A stretch of 64,000 nucleotides of DNA from Haladaptatus litoreus (GTDB taxonomy: Archaea > Halobacteriota > Halobacteria > Halobacteriales > Haladaptataceae): NCBI RefSeq assembly GCF_900156425.1, contig NZ_FTNO01000001.1:1426001-1490000 (forward strand). Reading direction: 5' to 3'. Both the position numbers and the translations under genes were made by a program. Below, one piece after another: positions 43,375-52,817 of the stretch. Under the pieces are notes generated by a model. It was given only the letters and a program-made list of their open reading frames with translations, was not told where the DNA came from and made no database searches. Each line of letters starts with the position of its first letter. Position 1 is the stretch's first letter.

Positions 43375-43682
43375 GCCATGAGAGTTGCGAAGAGTGGCGA
43401 AAAGAGTTCCGCCGAAACAAGTTTCATTCCTCAGGGATTCATTTTGGCGGTGTTCCGTTCCGAGGTCATCCACTGCGCCGAGCGCGTGGCCACCCTATGC
43501 TCGCGTGCAGTGAACTGATTCCGCGAACCGTCGTTCTATCACTCTCGATAGGGTTCTGCTTCGACCTCCGGCGAACGAAAAAAGGATAGTGCCAGTTTTC
43601 CGCGTCGAGACACGTTCCGTACCGGACGTTTCAGAGTTGACAGGGAGCGATGCTGGCCTTTGCACCCATCGTCATCGCCGTT

Positions 43683-45131
43683 CTAGTCGTTGTTTTCCTC
43701 CGGGCAGTAGACGCGGAACCAGCAGATCTTCGCTTTCTTCTTCCGCTCGCAGTCCGCGTTGCTCGAGATGGTGGCGCAGAACTGGCCGTCAACCGATTCC
43801 GCGAGAACCGGCTCCTGTTCCTTGCAATCGTCGAAGCAACCGCACGATTTGTCATCGTGATGCTTGTGGTCGTCGTGGTGTTTCTTGTCCTTCTTTCCGT
43901 GCTTCTTGCCATCGCCTTTATCCCAGCCATCCCAGCCGTCGTGTTTCTTCTTGCCATCGTGTCCCTTTTTCCGCGTCGCGTAGCTGACGGCGAACGGGAA
44001 GGGAGCGCAGATGGTCACCTCTTTCTGATCGCCCTCGACCGAGAATACATCGGGGTCGACCTCGTCACCGATATCGTCGTAGGTGTCGGGCCACCACGTC
44101 CCGTACTTATATTTGAATGCGATGTTGAGGTCGGGTGGGCACTCTGGCTGTCCCCGGCACGGCGCATCGGACGCCGCCACAAACTGATCAAACAGCACCA
44201 TTCCGTCGTACTCCACGAGGAGTTGCTCCGGATCTCGGTCGCCCGGAAGTTCGACCACTGCAACGCCGTTAGCGTCGACCTGCGGCATGTACGTTTCTGT
44301 GGAATCGTCCGTAAAGGTCACTGTCACGTCCAGCGTCTCACCTTCGTCGATGTTTTCGGTCTGAATGGTGATCTGCGCACACGTGACCTCGACGTCAGTG
44401 ACTGCCGGTTCGTCTTCACACGGTGGGTCTGCCACCACGCCCTCGTCGAACAGGATCAGGTTATCCTGATACGTGACCGTAACGAATACCGGGTTGGAGT
44501 CGCCGGGCAAGGAGACGGTTGCCTCTCCGTTCTGCACCTCCACGTCTTCGTACGTCTCCGTCGTTCCGTCCGCGAATTCCACCGTAACGTCGAGCGTATC
44601 TCCATCGGGAATGTTCGAAGTGGTGATGACTATCTCGTCACAAGATGCGGCCACGTCGTCGACCGTTGGGGGATTTTCGCCACCGCACGTGTAGAACGTC
44701 GCGTTGCTGATGTCCTGCGACCCTTCTGGTAGACACCACGTAACGTCGCCCTCCGGATTTTCGGGAACCTCCGCCAGGAAACAGTTCTGCCCTGCCTTGA
44801 ACGTTATATAGTCCGCATTGTCGGGAATCTCCTCCGCCGATGTCGTATAGCAGGTTCCGTCAAGGCCAGTAACCAGCCCGACGGCGATCGGTTCAGTGCC
44901 ACAGGCCTCGCGTGCGCAGCTGATACACTGACCCGCTTGTCCACCTGGTGGATTCTCGGGTGGTGTACTCGCTTCACTACAGAACGATGCCTCGATAGGG
45001 TCTCCGTTCTGCGCAAGCGAGGACATGGAAAGACCACCGAAACCGGCGATGGCTGCGCCGCCTACGGTGAGTCCTTTTAGGTAGTTCCTTCGTTTGATAC
45101 CGTTCTCGTTGCCATTGTTTTCTTCCGACAT
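43683..45131 (-). CDS. Tat-exported protein with Ig-like repeats and His/Lys/Asp-rich region
   Basis: A 482-residue secreted protein. The N terminus KRRNYLKGLTVGGAAIAGFG is a twin-arginine signal. About residues 40-150 contain about ten cysteines. Two tandem Ig-like units of about 85 residues follow (CDEIVITTSNIPDGDTLDVT ... LILFDEGVV and CAQITIQTENIDEGETLDVT ... MVLFDQFVA), sharing LPGD and ETY marks. The end carries a Lys/His/Asp/Trp-rich stretch (DGWDGWDKGDGKKHGKKDKK, then HHDDHKHHDD) and a cysteine-rich tail (CGCFDDCKEQ). Metal binding or surface adhesion is plausible; no family is recognised. Confidence 0.75.
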   Translation of the reverse strand: MSEENNGNENGIKRRNYLKGLTVGGAAIAGFGGLSMSSLAQNGDPIEASFCSEASTPPENPPGGQAGQCISCAREACGTEPIAVGLVTGLDGTCYTTSAEEIPDNADYITFKAGQNCFLAEVPENPEGDVTWCLPEGSQDISNATFYTCGGENPPTVDDVAASCDEIVITTSNIPDGDTLDVTVEFADGTTETYEDVEVQNGEATVSLPGDSNPVFVTVTYQDNLILFDEGVVADPPCEDEPAVTDVEVTCAQITIQTENIDEGETLDVTVTFTDDSTETYMPQVDANGVAVVELPGDRDPEQLLVEYDGMVLFDQFVAASDAPCRGQPECPPDLNIAFKYKYGTWWPDTYDDIGDEVDPDVFSVEGDQKEVTICAPFPFAVSYATRKKGHDGKKKHDGWDGWDKGDGKKHGKKDKKHHDDHKHHDDKSCGCFDDCKEQEPVLAESVDGQFCATISSNADCERKKKAKICWFRVYCPEENND

Positions 45132-45304
45132 GCAATTCGGCTAAGGTCAGTATACCAATTTGTTATGAGGAAGCTGAAGGAAAACAAAGAGCGGCTACCC
45201 GTCAGTAATCACTGCTTACAATACAATCTCAACAAATTTCACGTGTTTATTTTCAGCAACCTACAATCCACTCAATGTTGGATGCTAACAAACAACGTGC
45301 TTTA

Positions 45305-45769
45305 CTACGACCGGAACTCTTCGTCCGTCACCCGCACCACCAGCGTTTCATCGACATCGCGCAGGTCGTACTCCGGAACCCCGTCCACGGTTCGGGCGAC
45401 ATACATCGGCTCTACGAGTTCCTTGCCGGACTCGTTCGCTTCAACCCCGTACATCTTGAGCAGTGGGTCGGTTTCCGCCGGATTGCGGTCGCCGTCCCGA
45501 ACCTGCGCCGCGAGGTTCCGAGAGAGCCATTCGTCGTCGCTGATGCTCGGTTCGAGAACCAGCGCCTCGTCCACGAAGCGAACGAGATACCAGTTCAGGT
45601 CGTTCAACAGCGACGTGGCGGAGCCGACGCTGATGGTCTCCAGTTCGAGGCAGTTTCGATACGGTTCGCGAAGTTGGAAGGTGGCGAGGGCATCGCGTGC
45701 CGTCTCCCGGGAAAACAGTTCGGCGCGCAAATCGACTTCCTCCGAACCGACGAGCAGGACGCGGGTCAC
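45305..45769 (-). CDS. DUF5804-like haloarchaeal protein
   Basis: A 154-residue protein: TRVLLVGSEEVDLRAELFSR, ETARDALATFQLREPYRNCL, LLNDLNWYLVRFVDEALVLE, PSISDDEWLSRNLAAQVRDG and the closing DLRDVDETLVVRVTDEEF. I recognise the pattern of the halobacterial DUF5804 family, widely conserved and uncharacterised. It is transcribed away from a repeat element and likely has its own promoter within it or just beyond. Confidence 0.75.
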   Translation of the reverse strand: MTRVLLVGSEEVDLRAELFSRETARDALATFQLREPYRNCLELETISVGSATSLLNDLNWYLVRFVDEALVLEPSISDDEWLSRNLAAQVRDGDRNPAETDPLLKMYGVEANESGKELVEPMYVARTVDGVPEYDLRDVDETLVVRVTDEEFRS

Positions 45770-45898
45770 AGTTTCCGGTGGCAGTGGCGGGCTAAAGCGA
45801 TTTCGTCTTCGGGATACGCGACGAAGAATGGTAGCTGTGTTTATGATAATTGTCTACACCGAGGATAGTGCAGAACAACTGGTTTCAATGAAACTCTC

Positions 45899-46210
45899 GG
45901 CAGTTGCCGACGCCACTGAAACCGCCTCCGCACCGCCTGCTCGCGGCTATGCCGTCGTCTCGCTGCTCCGCCGTTCGACTGTCCGCGGAACTGCGTTCCG
46001 CGCTACTCGCAATCGAGATTTCTGCGAAATCTCGGTGTCCATACCCTCCCCCAACCGACTGCGTTTCTCACGCACTTTGGAAGAGCGAAGCTCATCCGTG
46101 CTCTCGTTCACTCCACCGTCGTTCACGAGAGCTTTGCTCACGAAGCCCTTCGCGACTGCAGCACAAACCGGGGGAAATTTGCCAGGAGGTTTCTGCCAGC
46201 GCGCACCAAT
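45899..46210. repeat. Dispersed repeat, copy B (degenerate)
   Basis: Blocks shared with copies A and C occur in the same order: GAAACCGCCTCCGCACCGCC near 45919, CTCCCCCAACCGACTGCG near 46047, and GCCAGCGCGCACC near 46196. GCAGTTGCCGACGCC near its left end matches a block at 10157 flanking copy A. The right end is not obviously symmetric. It carries no convincing gene and occupies much of the 770-base gap 45770-46540. Confidence 0.5.
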
Positions 46211-46292
46211 TAGTTCGGTCAGTCGTACCGTCTGTGCCGATGTGCTAGTCGTCAAGGCGCTCTGATTGCCCGACGATACTTGTCCCAAATAA

Positions 46293-46299
46293 TTATATA
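46293..46299 (+). promoter_or_regulatory. TATA box before the candidate structured RNA
   Basis: TTATATA inside AAATAATTATATACTG predicts transcription from about 46321-46325, right at the foot of the first stem-loop and about 215 bases before the next coding start. Confidence 0.5.
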
Positions 46300-46324
46300 C
46301 TGTTACTAAAACAACTAGATAGTG

Positions 46325-46452
46325 ACAAATATCGCTCCACCCCACGCTGGCACAAATACTGGGCCAGCAACTGCTTTTCGTCGGGTGGAGCCTCGGAACT
46401 AGGCCGGTTGGACGGTGACGGTCGGGGTGAACCCCGGCGCCCCGTGAACCGC
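46325..46452 (+). ncRNA. Candidate structured RNA or long leader
   Basis: Two stem-loops follow the TATA box. The first is 46334-46342 (GCTCCACCC) paired with 46383-46391 (GGGTGGAGC), with an inner stem GCTGGC 46346-46351 / GCCAGC 46363-46368. The second is centred on CGGGG-TGAA-CCCCG (46423-46436), extended by ACGG 46412-46415 / CCGT 46442-46445 and GGTT 46406-46409 / AACC 46447-46450. There is no open reading frame of note. It may be an independent RNA or the leader of the methyltransferase gene at 46541. No Rfam family is recognised. Confidence 0.45.
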
Positions 46453-46540
46453 ATCCGAACAACTTCAACACTACACAGATGCACAAATCCACATCCACGC
46501 GACGCACAGCGATTCGAACGAAATCGGAGAGGGCCTAACC

Positions 46541-47362
46541 ATGTCCGACATGAACCCGCAAACGTACTACGACGAGTTCGCGGAGGGCGAGTGGGAGCGC
46601 TTAGACCGCGACCCAGTCACCCGCATGGAGTTCGAAAACACGACGGACTACCTCGAAGCCCACCTTCCCGAATCGGGCCACGTCCTCGACGTGGGCGGTG
46701 CCGCGGGCCGGTACGCCTGTTGGCTTGCAGAGCGCGGCCACGACGTTACGCTCGTTGACCTAAGCGCAAAACAAGTCGAACTCGCCCGCGAAAACGCGAA
46801 AGCCCGCGGCTTCGAAGACCGACTCTCAGCAGAGCAGGGCGACGTGCGCGACCTGCGATTCGAGGCCGACCGTTTCGACGCGGTTTGTTGTCTCGGTGGC
46901 CCGCTCTCGCACGTCGTGGACGACGACGAACGAGCGACGGCGATGGCCGAACTCCGGCGGGTCGCTCGCACCGACAGTTCCGTCTTCGTCTCGGTCATCA
47001 GTCGATTTGCGGCCATTCAAGACATCCTCCGGTTCAACCTCGATTCCTCTCACGGCCTGCTCGCGCCCATCGCCGAGGACGGCAAGTACACCCAAGCCCG
47101 CGTGGACGAGTACAGCGACGGCGAGGGTTGGGCGGAGTGCCACTTCTTCCGCGCCGACGAATTCGAATCGGAGTTGGAGAAAGCGGGCTTCGAAGTCGAG
47201 CAGTTGGTCGGTTTGGAGGGCATTGCAAACCGCATGAAAACCGAACTGGAAGAAGCCGACGAGGAGGCAGTCGAGAGCGTTCGGGAAGTGGTGAAACTGC
47301 TCCGCGAGGACAGGACGGTCGTGGATTTCTCGGAGCACATGCTGGCGGTGTGTCGAATATAG
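46541..47362 (+). CDS. SAM-dependent methyltransferase
   Basis: A 273-residue class I methyltransferase: motif I GHVLDVGGAAGRYACWLAER, VTLVDLSAKQVELARENAKA (motif II), FDAVCCLGGPLSHVVDDDER (motif IV) and a cap-like insertion SRFAAIQDILRFNLDSSHGL. The substrate is unknown. The start is either 46541 (MSDMNPQTYYDEF) or 46550. It is preceded by an unusually long non-coding stretch with strong RNA structure, so leader-mediated control is possible. Confidence 0.85.
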   Translation: MSDMNPQTYYDEFAEGEWERLDRDPVTRMEFENTTDYLEAHLPESGHVLDVGGAAGRYACWLAERGHDVTLVDLSAKQVELARENAKARGFEDRLSAEQGDVRDLRFEADRFDAVCCLGGPLSHVVDDDERATAMAELRRVARTDSSVFVSVISRFAAIQDILRFNLDSSHGLLAPIAEDGKYTQARVDEYSDGEGWAECHFFRADEFESELEKAGFEVEQLVGLEGIANRMKTELEEADEEAVESVREVVKLLREDRTVVDFSEHMLAVCRI

Positions 47363-47908
47363 TATCCGGGGACTTTTTTCGTCCTACAGTGTGCTAACCT
47401 CTGTTTGATTTTATAGGCGAAAGTGGACTCCCCCGATATCACGAATCGAACCATGTACAGTTCGTGGTGCATTATTTCGTATGTCAACTCTCATCGTAAT
47501 CGACAATCGGATCCGGTCGTCCGAACAATTGGGTGAAAAGCAGTCTGTCGTCTGGGATTTCGACTCGTTTCAAGACGCGTGACTAAGTCTATAACCGACG
47601 TAGAACGCACGGCGGCAGCGAGGTCGATTTCTTGAATTCGCCTGGTTTTAGCGATTGACTTGCAGTATAAGCGGTAGTGGACTACCCCCCAATACCCCAC
47701 GTATATCTGTTCACAATTCGACGGGAGTATTTCGCACCTCACTCCATATTGAGAGTGGCTGGAAACACTTCTAAATGCAAACTGATGTTCACGCCTGTGT
47801 ACTCTGAAGACGCAGGATTTCAATCGCAGTTAATTTTGTATAGATTAAATACGAGAATAACGTTTGGTCAGTAAGAAAGACTGCCAAAGTACATATATAC
47901 TCATTGGT
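47363..47908. other. 546-base gap without a supported gene
   Basis: This AT-richer stretch holds two similar short blocks, AAGTGGACTCCCCC near 47424 and GTAGTGGACTACCCCCC near 47674, and a minus-strand frame of 110 codons (47491-47823) with no recognisable domain. It may be an eroded mobile element, but I cannot match it to an IS family. Confidence 0.35.
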
Positions 47909-47925
47909 TGACCAGCCAGTGGTCA
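47892..47925 (+). promoter_or_regulatory. TATA element and palindrome TGACCA-N5-TGGTCA before the hydrolase gene
   Basis: CATATATA at about 47892-47899 predicts transcription near 47922. A perfect 6-bp inverted repeat (47909-47914 and 47920-47925) with 5-base spacing lies between it and the start at 47928, a position where a bound repressor would block initiation. Confidence 0.4.
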
Positions 47926-47927
47926 GC

Positions 47928-48731
47928 ATGACCCGAATCGAAGTCGAGGAAGGGGTGGAATTGTTCGTTCAAGATTGGGGATCAGGTACACCGGTTGTGT
48001 TCGTACACGGGTGGCCACTGAGCCACCGAATGTTCGAATATCAGTACATCCAACTCCCCAGAGATGATATTCGATGTATAGGTATCGACCTTCGCGGCTA
48101 CGGACAGTCGAGCAAACCGTGGAGCGAATACGATTTCGACATGTTCGCCGACGACCTCAAGACGGTTCTCGATGAACTCGATGTCGATGATGTAACACTC
48201 GCGGGCTTTTCGATGGGCGGTGGGGTCGTCACCCGTTATATGAGCCGCCATAACGAAGAACACGTGGAAAAATTGGCGCTGCTTGGTGCTGCAAGTCCTG
48301 TTCTAGCTGAAAAACCGGACTTTCCGGAAGGTATCGATGAAGCTGCATTCATTGACCTTGCTAAGGGATGCTATGAGGACCGAGCGAAGGTAAGCAGTGA
48401 CTTCGCCGATTCGATGTTTCACTCTGAACCGAGTCCCGAACTGAAAGATTGGCTCCAGAATATGAGCATGGAATCGTCGCCACAGGCCATGGCCGATTCG
48501 ATCGAAGCAGTTGGGAGGATGGATCTTCGGTCCGACCTCGCGAACATCTCTGTTCCGACACTCATATGTCACGGCGTCCACGATGAGGCCTGTCCGTTCG
48601 AGCTGACGGCGGAGAAGCTCCACGACGGAATCGAAAACTCGGAGCTCGTTCGCTTTGAAGAGAGTAGTCACGCGCTCTTCTACGAGGAAAAAGAGAAACT
48701 CAACCAAGAGCTGACTGAATTCAGCAAATAG
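47928..48731 (+). CDS. Alpha/beta hydrolase, haloperoxidase-like
   Basis: A 267-residue alpha/beta-hydrolase. It has the oxyanion region VVFVHGWPLSHRMFEYQYIQ, GIDLRGYGQSSKPWSEYDFD, the nucleophile elbow LAGFSMGGGVVTRYMSRHNE (Ser in GFSMGG), the acid CHGVHDEACPF and the catalytic histidine in EESSHALFYEEKEKL. It resembles cofactor-free haloperoxidase/esterase members. ATG at 47928 is chosen over TTG 47904, which would precede the predicted transcription start. Its codons are more AT-rich than average, suggesting transfer. It is flanked by two gene-free stretches. Confidence 0.88.
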   Translation: MTRIEVEEGVELFVQDWGSGTPVVFVHGWPLSHRMFEYQYIQLPRDDIRCIGIDLRGYGQSSKPWSEYDFDMFADDLKTVLDELDVDDVTLAGFSMGGGVVTRYMSRHNEEHVEKLALLGAASPVLAEKPDFPEGIDEAAFIDLAKGCYEDRAKVSSDFADSMFHSEPSPELKDWLQNMSMESSPQAMADSIEAVGRMDLRSDLANISVPTLICHGVHDEACPFELTAEKLHDGIENSELVRFEESSHALFYEEKEKLNQELTEFSK

Positions 48732-49263
48732 CTCCAAATAAACGGTGGTCGCGTCGGAACCAGCCTCATTACATTTTCGCATCAACGCAAACCGGACAAT
48801 TCTCCGGAATAGGGGCGAGGGTTAAGAGATACACGCTCTGTAGTTGGTAGCACATCTCCTAATTACCGGTTCACTCGAGATCCGGTGTATCCACATCTGC
48901 TTGGTGAAATATTGAAGAGTGATGAAACGGGTCCCAACCAGTTCACTCGTCATGTACAACTGATTAAATTGTTGTTATATAGGAACATAATCGAAAATGA
49001 AGTCGGCCGGGTCGCTGCGTCTCAGCAATCAGTCCCCTCTAATTAACCCCACGTATCGGCTCCAATTGGGTTTACTTTGCTCTCCTCCCGCCCTGTGTCG
49101 GTTGCCAAACCACATGTGACAACGAGACTATATCGATTCGGTGAGTGTAATAACGACACCAACGAGTGTGACGGAAGTGACAACCAAAGGGAAGTTCACA
49201 TCTATCGCGTGGCGTCACAGCTGACCATCTCTGAAAGACTCTCGACCAAATTCAGGAATTAGC
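48732..49263. other. 532-base gap without a supported gene
   Basis: AT-rich sequence with scattered short frames. The longest forward frame, 49077-49262, has no family resemblance. I see no repeat, tRNA or strong promoter. Confidence 0.4.
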
Positions 49264-49527
49264 TCAGAACCGCGTCGTCCGCCCCGCCGCCGCCCACGCA
49301 TCGGTCGGCGCGTCGCGCGGAACGCGAACGTTCCGGTTCTGCAACTGCGACACTTTTCCGGCGAACTGCCAGCGTTTGCCGTCCCAATCCGGTTCCTCGT
49401 CCGCTTCCGCGGCGGCGCGCTGATCTTGCAGATGTGCATTGATTGCCGCGGCTATCGCGGCGGCCTCCTCCTCGGAGGCGTTCGGGGGAATCGAGAGCTT
49501 CACGTCCTCAGAGCGGGATGTTGCCAT
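49264..49527 (-). CDS. pccX: Small acyl-CoA carboxylase operon protein
   Basis: An 87-residue haloarchaeal protein encoded with biotin-dependent carboxylases. The N-terminal half [20 protein letters not shown], with [20 protein letters not shown], resembles the epsilon-like small subunit of actinobacterial acyl-CoA carboxylases. The C-terminal part is [20 protein letters not shown]. It overlaps the carboxyltransferase gene by 20 bases, so the two are surely cotranscribed. In Haloferax mediterranei a small PccX protein is required for propionyl-CoA carboxylase activity; this is the likely orthologue. Confidence 0.82.
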   Translation of the reverse strand: MATSRSEDVKLSIPPNASEEEAAAIAAAINAHLQDQRAAAEADEEPDWDGKRWQFAGKVSQLQNRNVRVPRDAPTDAWAAAGRTTRF

Positions 49528-51058
49528 GTTTCTTTTCCGGTTGTTCCGTTCGTTTGCTCATCAGCATTTCTAAGTCGTCGATGAGTCGCGGGCGGGTTTC
49601 CTTCGGTTCGATAACGTCGTCCACGAAGCCGCGGTCTGCGGCGGTGTACGGGTTGGCGAACTGCTCGCGGTACTCGTCGATGAGTTCCTCGCGGCGCGCC
49701 TCGGGGTCGTCGGCCTCGGCGAGTTCCGAACTGTAGAGGACATTGACCGCTCCCTGTGGTCCCATCACCGCGATTTCGGCGGTTGGCCACGCGTAGTTCA
49801 CGTCCGCGCCGATGTGCTTCGAAGACATCACGTCGTAGGCCCCGCCGTAGGCTTTCCGCGTGATGACGGTCATGAGCGGAACCGAGGCTTCCGAGAAGGC
49901 GTACAGCAGTTTCGCCCCGTGGCGGATGATGCCGCCGTGTTCTTGATCGGTTCCGGGCATGAAGCCGGGCACGTCCACGAACGTCAGAATCGGAATATTA
50001 AACGAATCGCAGAAGCGGACGAACCGCGACCCCTTTTCGGACGATTCGATGTCGAGGGTGCCCGCGTTGACCCGCGGCTGATTCGCCACGATACCCACGG
50101 AACGCCCGTCGAGTCGGGCGAATCCGACGACGATGTTCTTCGCGTAGCCTTCCTGCACCTCGAAGAACGAATCTTCATCCACGACGCCGTCTACGACCTT
50201 CGTGATGTCGTACGGTTTCCGCGGTTGGTCGGGAACGACGGATTCGAGCGACTCGTCGCGTCGTTCGGGGTCGTCCCACGGTTCGACGCGCGGCGGGTCT
50301 TCGACGTTGTTCTGCGGGAGGTACGAAAGCAGTCGCCGGATGTCGTCCAGCGCCTCCTCCTCGCTGTTTTCTGCGAAGTGCGCGACTCCACTTTCCGCGG
50401 TGTGGGCCTTCGCGCCGCCGAGTTCTTCGAACGTGACTTCTTCGCCCGTGACCGTCTCGATGACGTCAGGGCCGGTGATGAACATGTGGCTCGTGTCCTT
50501 CACCATGAAGATGAAGTCCGTGATGGCGGGCGAATAGACCGCCCCGCCAGCACACGGCCCCATAATCGCGGAAATCTGTGGGATGACGCCGCTGGCCTTC
50601 TGATTGCGGTGGAAGATGTCCGCGTAGCCCGCGAGCGAGGCGACACCTTCCTGAATCCGCGCTCCGGCGGAGTCGTTCAAGCCGATGACGGGCGCGCCGA
50701 CTTCCATCGCCTTGTCCATCACCTTGGTCACCTTCTCGGCGAACACTTCGCCCAGACTCCCGCCGAAGACGGTGAAGTCGTGCGCGAAGACGAACACCTT
50801 TCTGCCGTTGACTTCGCCGTAGCCAGTCACGACGCCGTCGCCCGCGATTTGCTTTTCTTCCATCCCGAAGTTGTGGCTTCGGTGGGTTCGAAGTTGGTCG
50901 AACTCGTTGAAGGTGTCGTCGTCTAAGAAGTAGTCGATGCGCTCGCGCGCCGTCATCTTCCCCTTCTCGTGCTGTTTTTCGATTCGGTCTTCACCGCCGC
51001 CTTTTTCGGCCTCACTGCGTTTTTCGCGCAGTTCGTCGATTCGCTCGTCCATCGTCAT
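49508..51058 (-). CDS. pccB: Acyl-CoA (propionyl/acetyl-CoA) carboxylase carboxyltransferase subunit
   Basis: The beta subunit transfers carboxyl from biotin to acyl-CoA. The 516-residue crotonase-fold protein shows [60 protein letters not shown] and [20 protein letters not shown], covering both oxyanion sites. The N terminus [20 protein letters not shown] fixes the start at 51058. The biotin carboxylase/BCCP subunit is not in the window and must be encoded elsewhere. It is transcribed with pccX. Confidence 0.95.
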   Translation of the reverse strand: MTMDERIDELREKRSEAEKGGGEDRIEKQHEKGKMTARERIDYFLDDDTFNEFDQLRTHRSHNFGMEEKQIAGDGVVTGYGEVNGRKVFVFAHDFTVFGGSLGEVFAEKVTKVMDKAMEVGAPVIGLNDSAGARIQEGVASLAGYADIFHRNQKASGVIPQISAIMGPCAGGAVYSPAITDFIFMVKDTSHMFITGPDVIETVTGEEVTFEELGGAKAHTAESGVAHFAENSEEEALDDIRRLLSYLPQNNVEDPPRVEPWDDPERRDESLESVVPDQPRKPYDITKVVDGVVDEDSFFEVQEGYAKNIVVGFARLDGRSVGIVANQPRVNAGTLDIESSEKGSRFVRFCDSFNIPILTFVDVPGFMPGTDQEHGGIIRHGAKLLYAFSEASVPLMTVITRKAYGGAYDVMSSKHIGADVNYAWPTAEIAVMGPQGAVNVLYSSELAEADDPEARREELIDEYREQFANPYTAADRGFVDDVIEPKETRPRLIDDLEMLMSKRTEQPEKKHGNIPL

Positions 51059-51166
51059 TGCCGAACACCCGGACGCATTGTCATTGCGCGTTTGCAGTAC
51101 GACTGGGCGCAAAAGGTTTCCGTACTACGACGGGAAACCGGAGCGATTTGCTCCGGGTTCGTACAG

Positions 51167-51238
51167 CCTACAATAACGCGTAGACCTACAGCATCGCATA
51201 GACCTACAGTATCACGTAAACCTACAGCATCGCGTAGA
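51167..51238. repeat. Four tandem 18-bp repeats overlapping a gene end
   Basis: Units at 51167-51184, 51185-51202, 51203-51220 and 51221-51238 follow the pattern CCTACAGCATCGCGTAGA. The last unit contains the stop and final codons of the transporter (YAML-stop). The other three repeat that six-codon end, including the stop, in frame downstream of it. Confidence 0.9.
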
Positions 51239-52544
51239 GGTTCACCGCGAGCGTTGCGAGCAAGAAGAGAGGAAGTATCGTTCGAACGCTCCACAGCCAC
51301 GGCGTTCCGAGGGCGCGGGCGATTCTGCCCGCGCCCGAATCGAACTCGGTGAGCGCGTCCTTTCCGAGAACCCACCCGGTAAACACGAGGAATCCGGCGA
51401 GTCCCGCGGTCAGCATCAGGTCGACGAGCGTGCTTGCGACGAAATCGAAAATACCGGGGTTGAACGCACAGATTGTACCCGTGACGAGCACCAGTCCGGT
51501 CAGGCCAACTGTCGCGTTCCGCCGCGAAACGTCCTGTTCGTCCACGAGGTACGCGACGGGGATTTCCAACATGCTGATGGAACTCGACAGCGCGGCGAAC
51601 AAAATTGCGCCGAAGAAGCCGACCGCGACGACTTCGCCGTAGGGCATCTCGCGGAACGCCCCGGCAACGCCCATGAAAATCGCGCCCGATTCGCCGCCTT
51701 CTGTAACCTCTGTGAGTCCGCCCTGAAACGCGAACAAGAGCGGGAAGACGACCAGTCCGGCCAGCACGCCGACGCCCGTATTGAGAACCGAGATGACGCT
51801 TCCGTCGAACGCGAGGCTGTTGTCCTCGCCGAGGTAGGAGGCGTAGGTTATCATCGTTCCCACGCCGAGCGAGAGGGTGAACAGGGCTTGTCCGGCGGCG
51901 GCGCGGAGCATCCCGATTGGGTCGTTCTGAATCGGCGTCGGGTCGAAATCGAGGTAGAACGACAGGCCCGTACCTGCACCGGGTTGCGTGACTGCCCATC
52001 CCGCCAGCACGCCGAGCAGAACGACGATAATCGGCATCATCACTTTCGTCGCCTTCTCGATACCGCCGCGAACGCCGCCGAGGACGATGAGTGCGGTCAC
52101 CGCGAGAAACGCGACTTGGAACGCCGCGGCTTCCGCGCCGAAGCTAATCCGGCCGAAGTACGCGCTCGGTTCGGCGAAGTACGACCCAGTGAAACTCGCG
52201 GCGAAGTAGCGGAGAATCCACCCGCCGACGACGCTGTAAAAGGACAACAGGACGAGGCCGGTGATGACGCCGAACAGGCCGACGTAGCCCCACGATTTCG
52301 TGCCAGGTGCGAGGCGTGCGAGCGCGCCCGCCGGATTCCGTTTCGACTTGCGTCCGATGACGAACTCCGCGACTAAGCCGGGAACACCGACCAGCAGAAC
52401 GATACACAGATAGACGACGAGGAAGGCACTTCCGCCGTATTCGGCGGTCATCCACGGGAAGCGCCAGACGTTTCCGAGTCCGACGGCGCTTCCGACTGCC
52501 GCGAGGATGAAGCCCACTCGACTCGCCCACGATTCACGTGCCAT
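51222..52544 (-). CDS. NSS family sodium-dependent transporter
   Basis: A 440-residue symporter of the neurotransmitter:sodium symporter family, usually for amino acids. It has the signature WASRVGFILAAVGSAVGLGN, with WRFPWMTAEYGGSAFLVVYL following, an unwound first helix, and about eleven to twelve helices. Later marks are TLSLGVGTMITYASYLGEDN and a sodium-site SSSISMLEIPVAYLVDEQDV. Its substrate is unknown. A second NSS gene at 52818 lies upstream on the same strand, separated by 273 bases. The C terminus ends in a tandem-repeat array containing three more stop codons. Confidence 0.93.
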   Translation of the reverse strand: MARESWASRVGFILAAVGSAVGLGNVWRFPWMTAEYGGSAFLVVYLCIVLLVGVPGLVAEFVIGRKSKRNPAGALARLAPGTKSWGYVGLFGVITGLVLLSFYSVVGGWILRYFAASFTGSYFAEPSAYFGRISFGAEAAAFQVAFLAVTALIVLGGVRGGIEKATKVMMPIIVVLLGVLAGWAVTQPGAGTGLSFYLDFDPTPIQNDPIGMLRAAAGQALFTLSLGVGTMITYASYLGEDNSLAFDGSVISVLNTGVGVLAGLVVFPLLFAFQGGLTEVTEGGESGAIFMGVAGAFREMPYGEVVAVGFFGAILFAALSSSISMLEIPVAYLVDEQDVSRRNATVGLTGLVLVTGTICAFNPGIFDFVASTLVDLMLTAGLAGFLVFTGWVLGKDALTEFDSGAGRIARALGTPWLWSVRTILPLFLLATLAVNLYAML

Positions 52545-52817
52545 TGCTATGCACTCGTCTGCTACGGACTTATGAGGGTTTCGAGATAATGAATCGTCAA
52601 ACTGCTGTAATCACAGTCGATGGGCCGCAAAGGGCGATTTTCTACAACACATTTGGGACAGAATCGGCGGATTCGGTTACGAATCGTTATCGAATCGAGC
52701 CTTGCTTTAAGTACACGAGTAAGGATTCGAAGACGGTGAGCGCCACGCTGTGTCGGGTGAGAAAATGAAAATTGTTAGTGTCTATTTTCGGCGTTCGATA
52801 CGACCGTCGTCACGCGT

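Noticed and set aside
46325..46452. RNase P RNA or SRP RNA
   Set aside because: The region is too short and lacks the conserved cores I would expect for either RNA, so it is reported only as an unassigned structured candidate.
47491..47823. 110-codon minus-strand frame in the gap before the hydrolase
   Set aside because: It has no recognisable domain, an odd composition, and no promoter or ribosome site; kept only as part of the unassigned gap.
51167..51238. Short CRISPR-like array
   Set aside because: The units are contiguous with no spacers and correspond to repeated codons at a gene end, so it is a simple tandem repeat.
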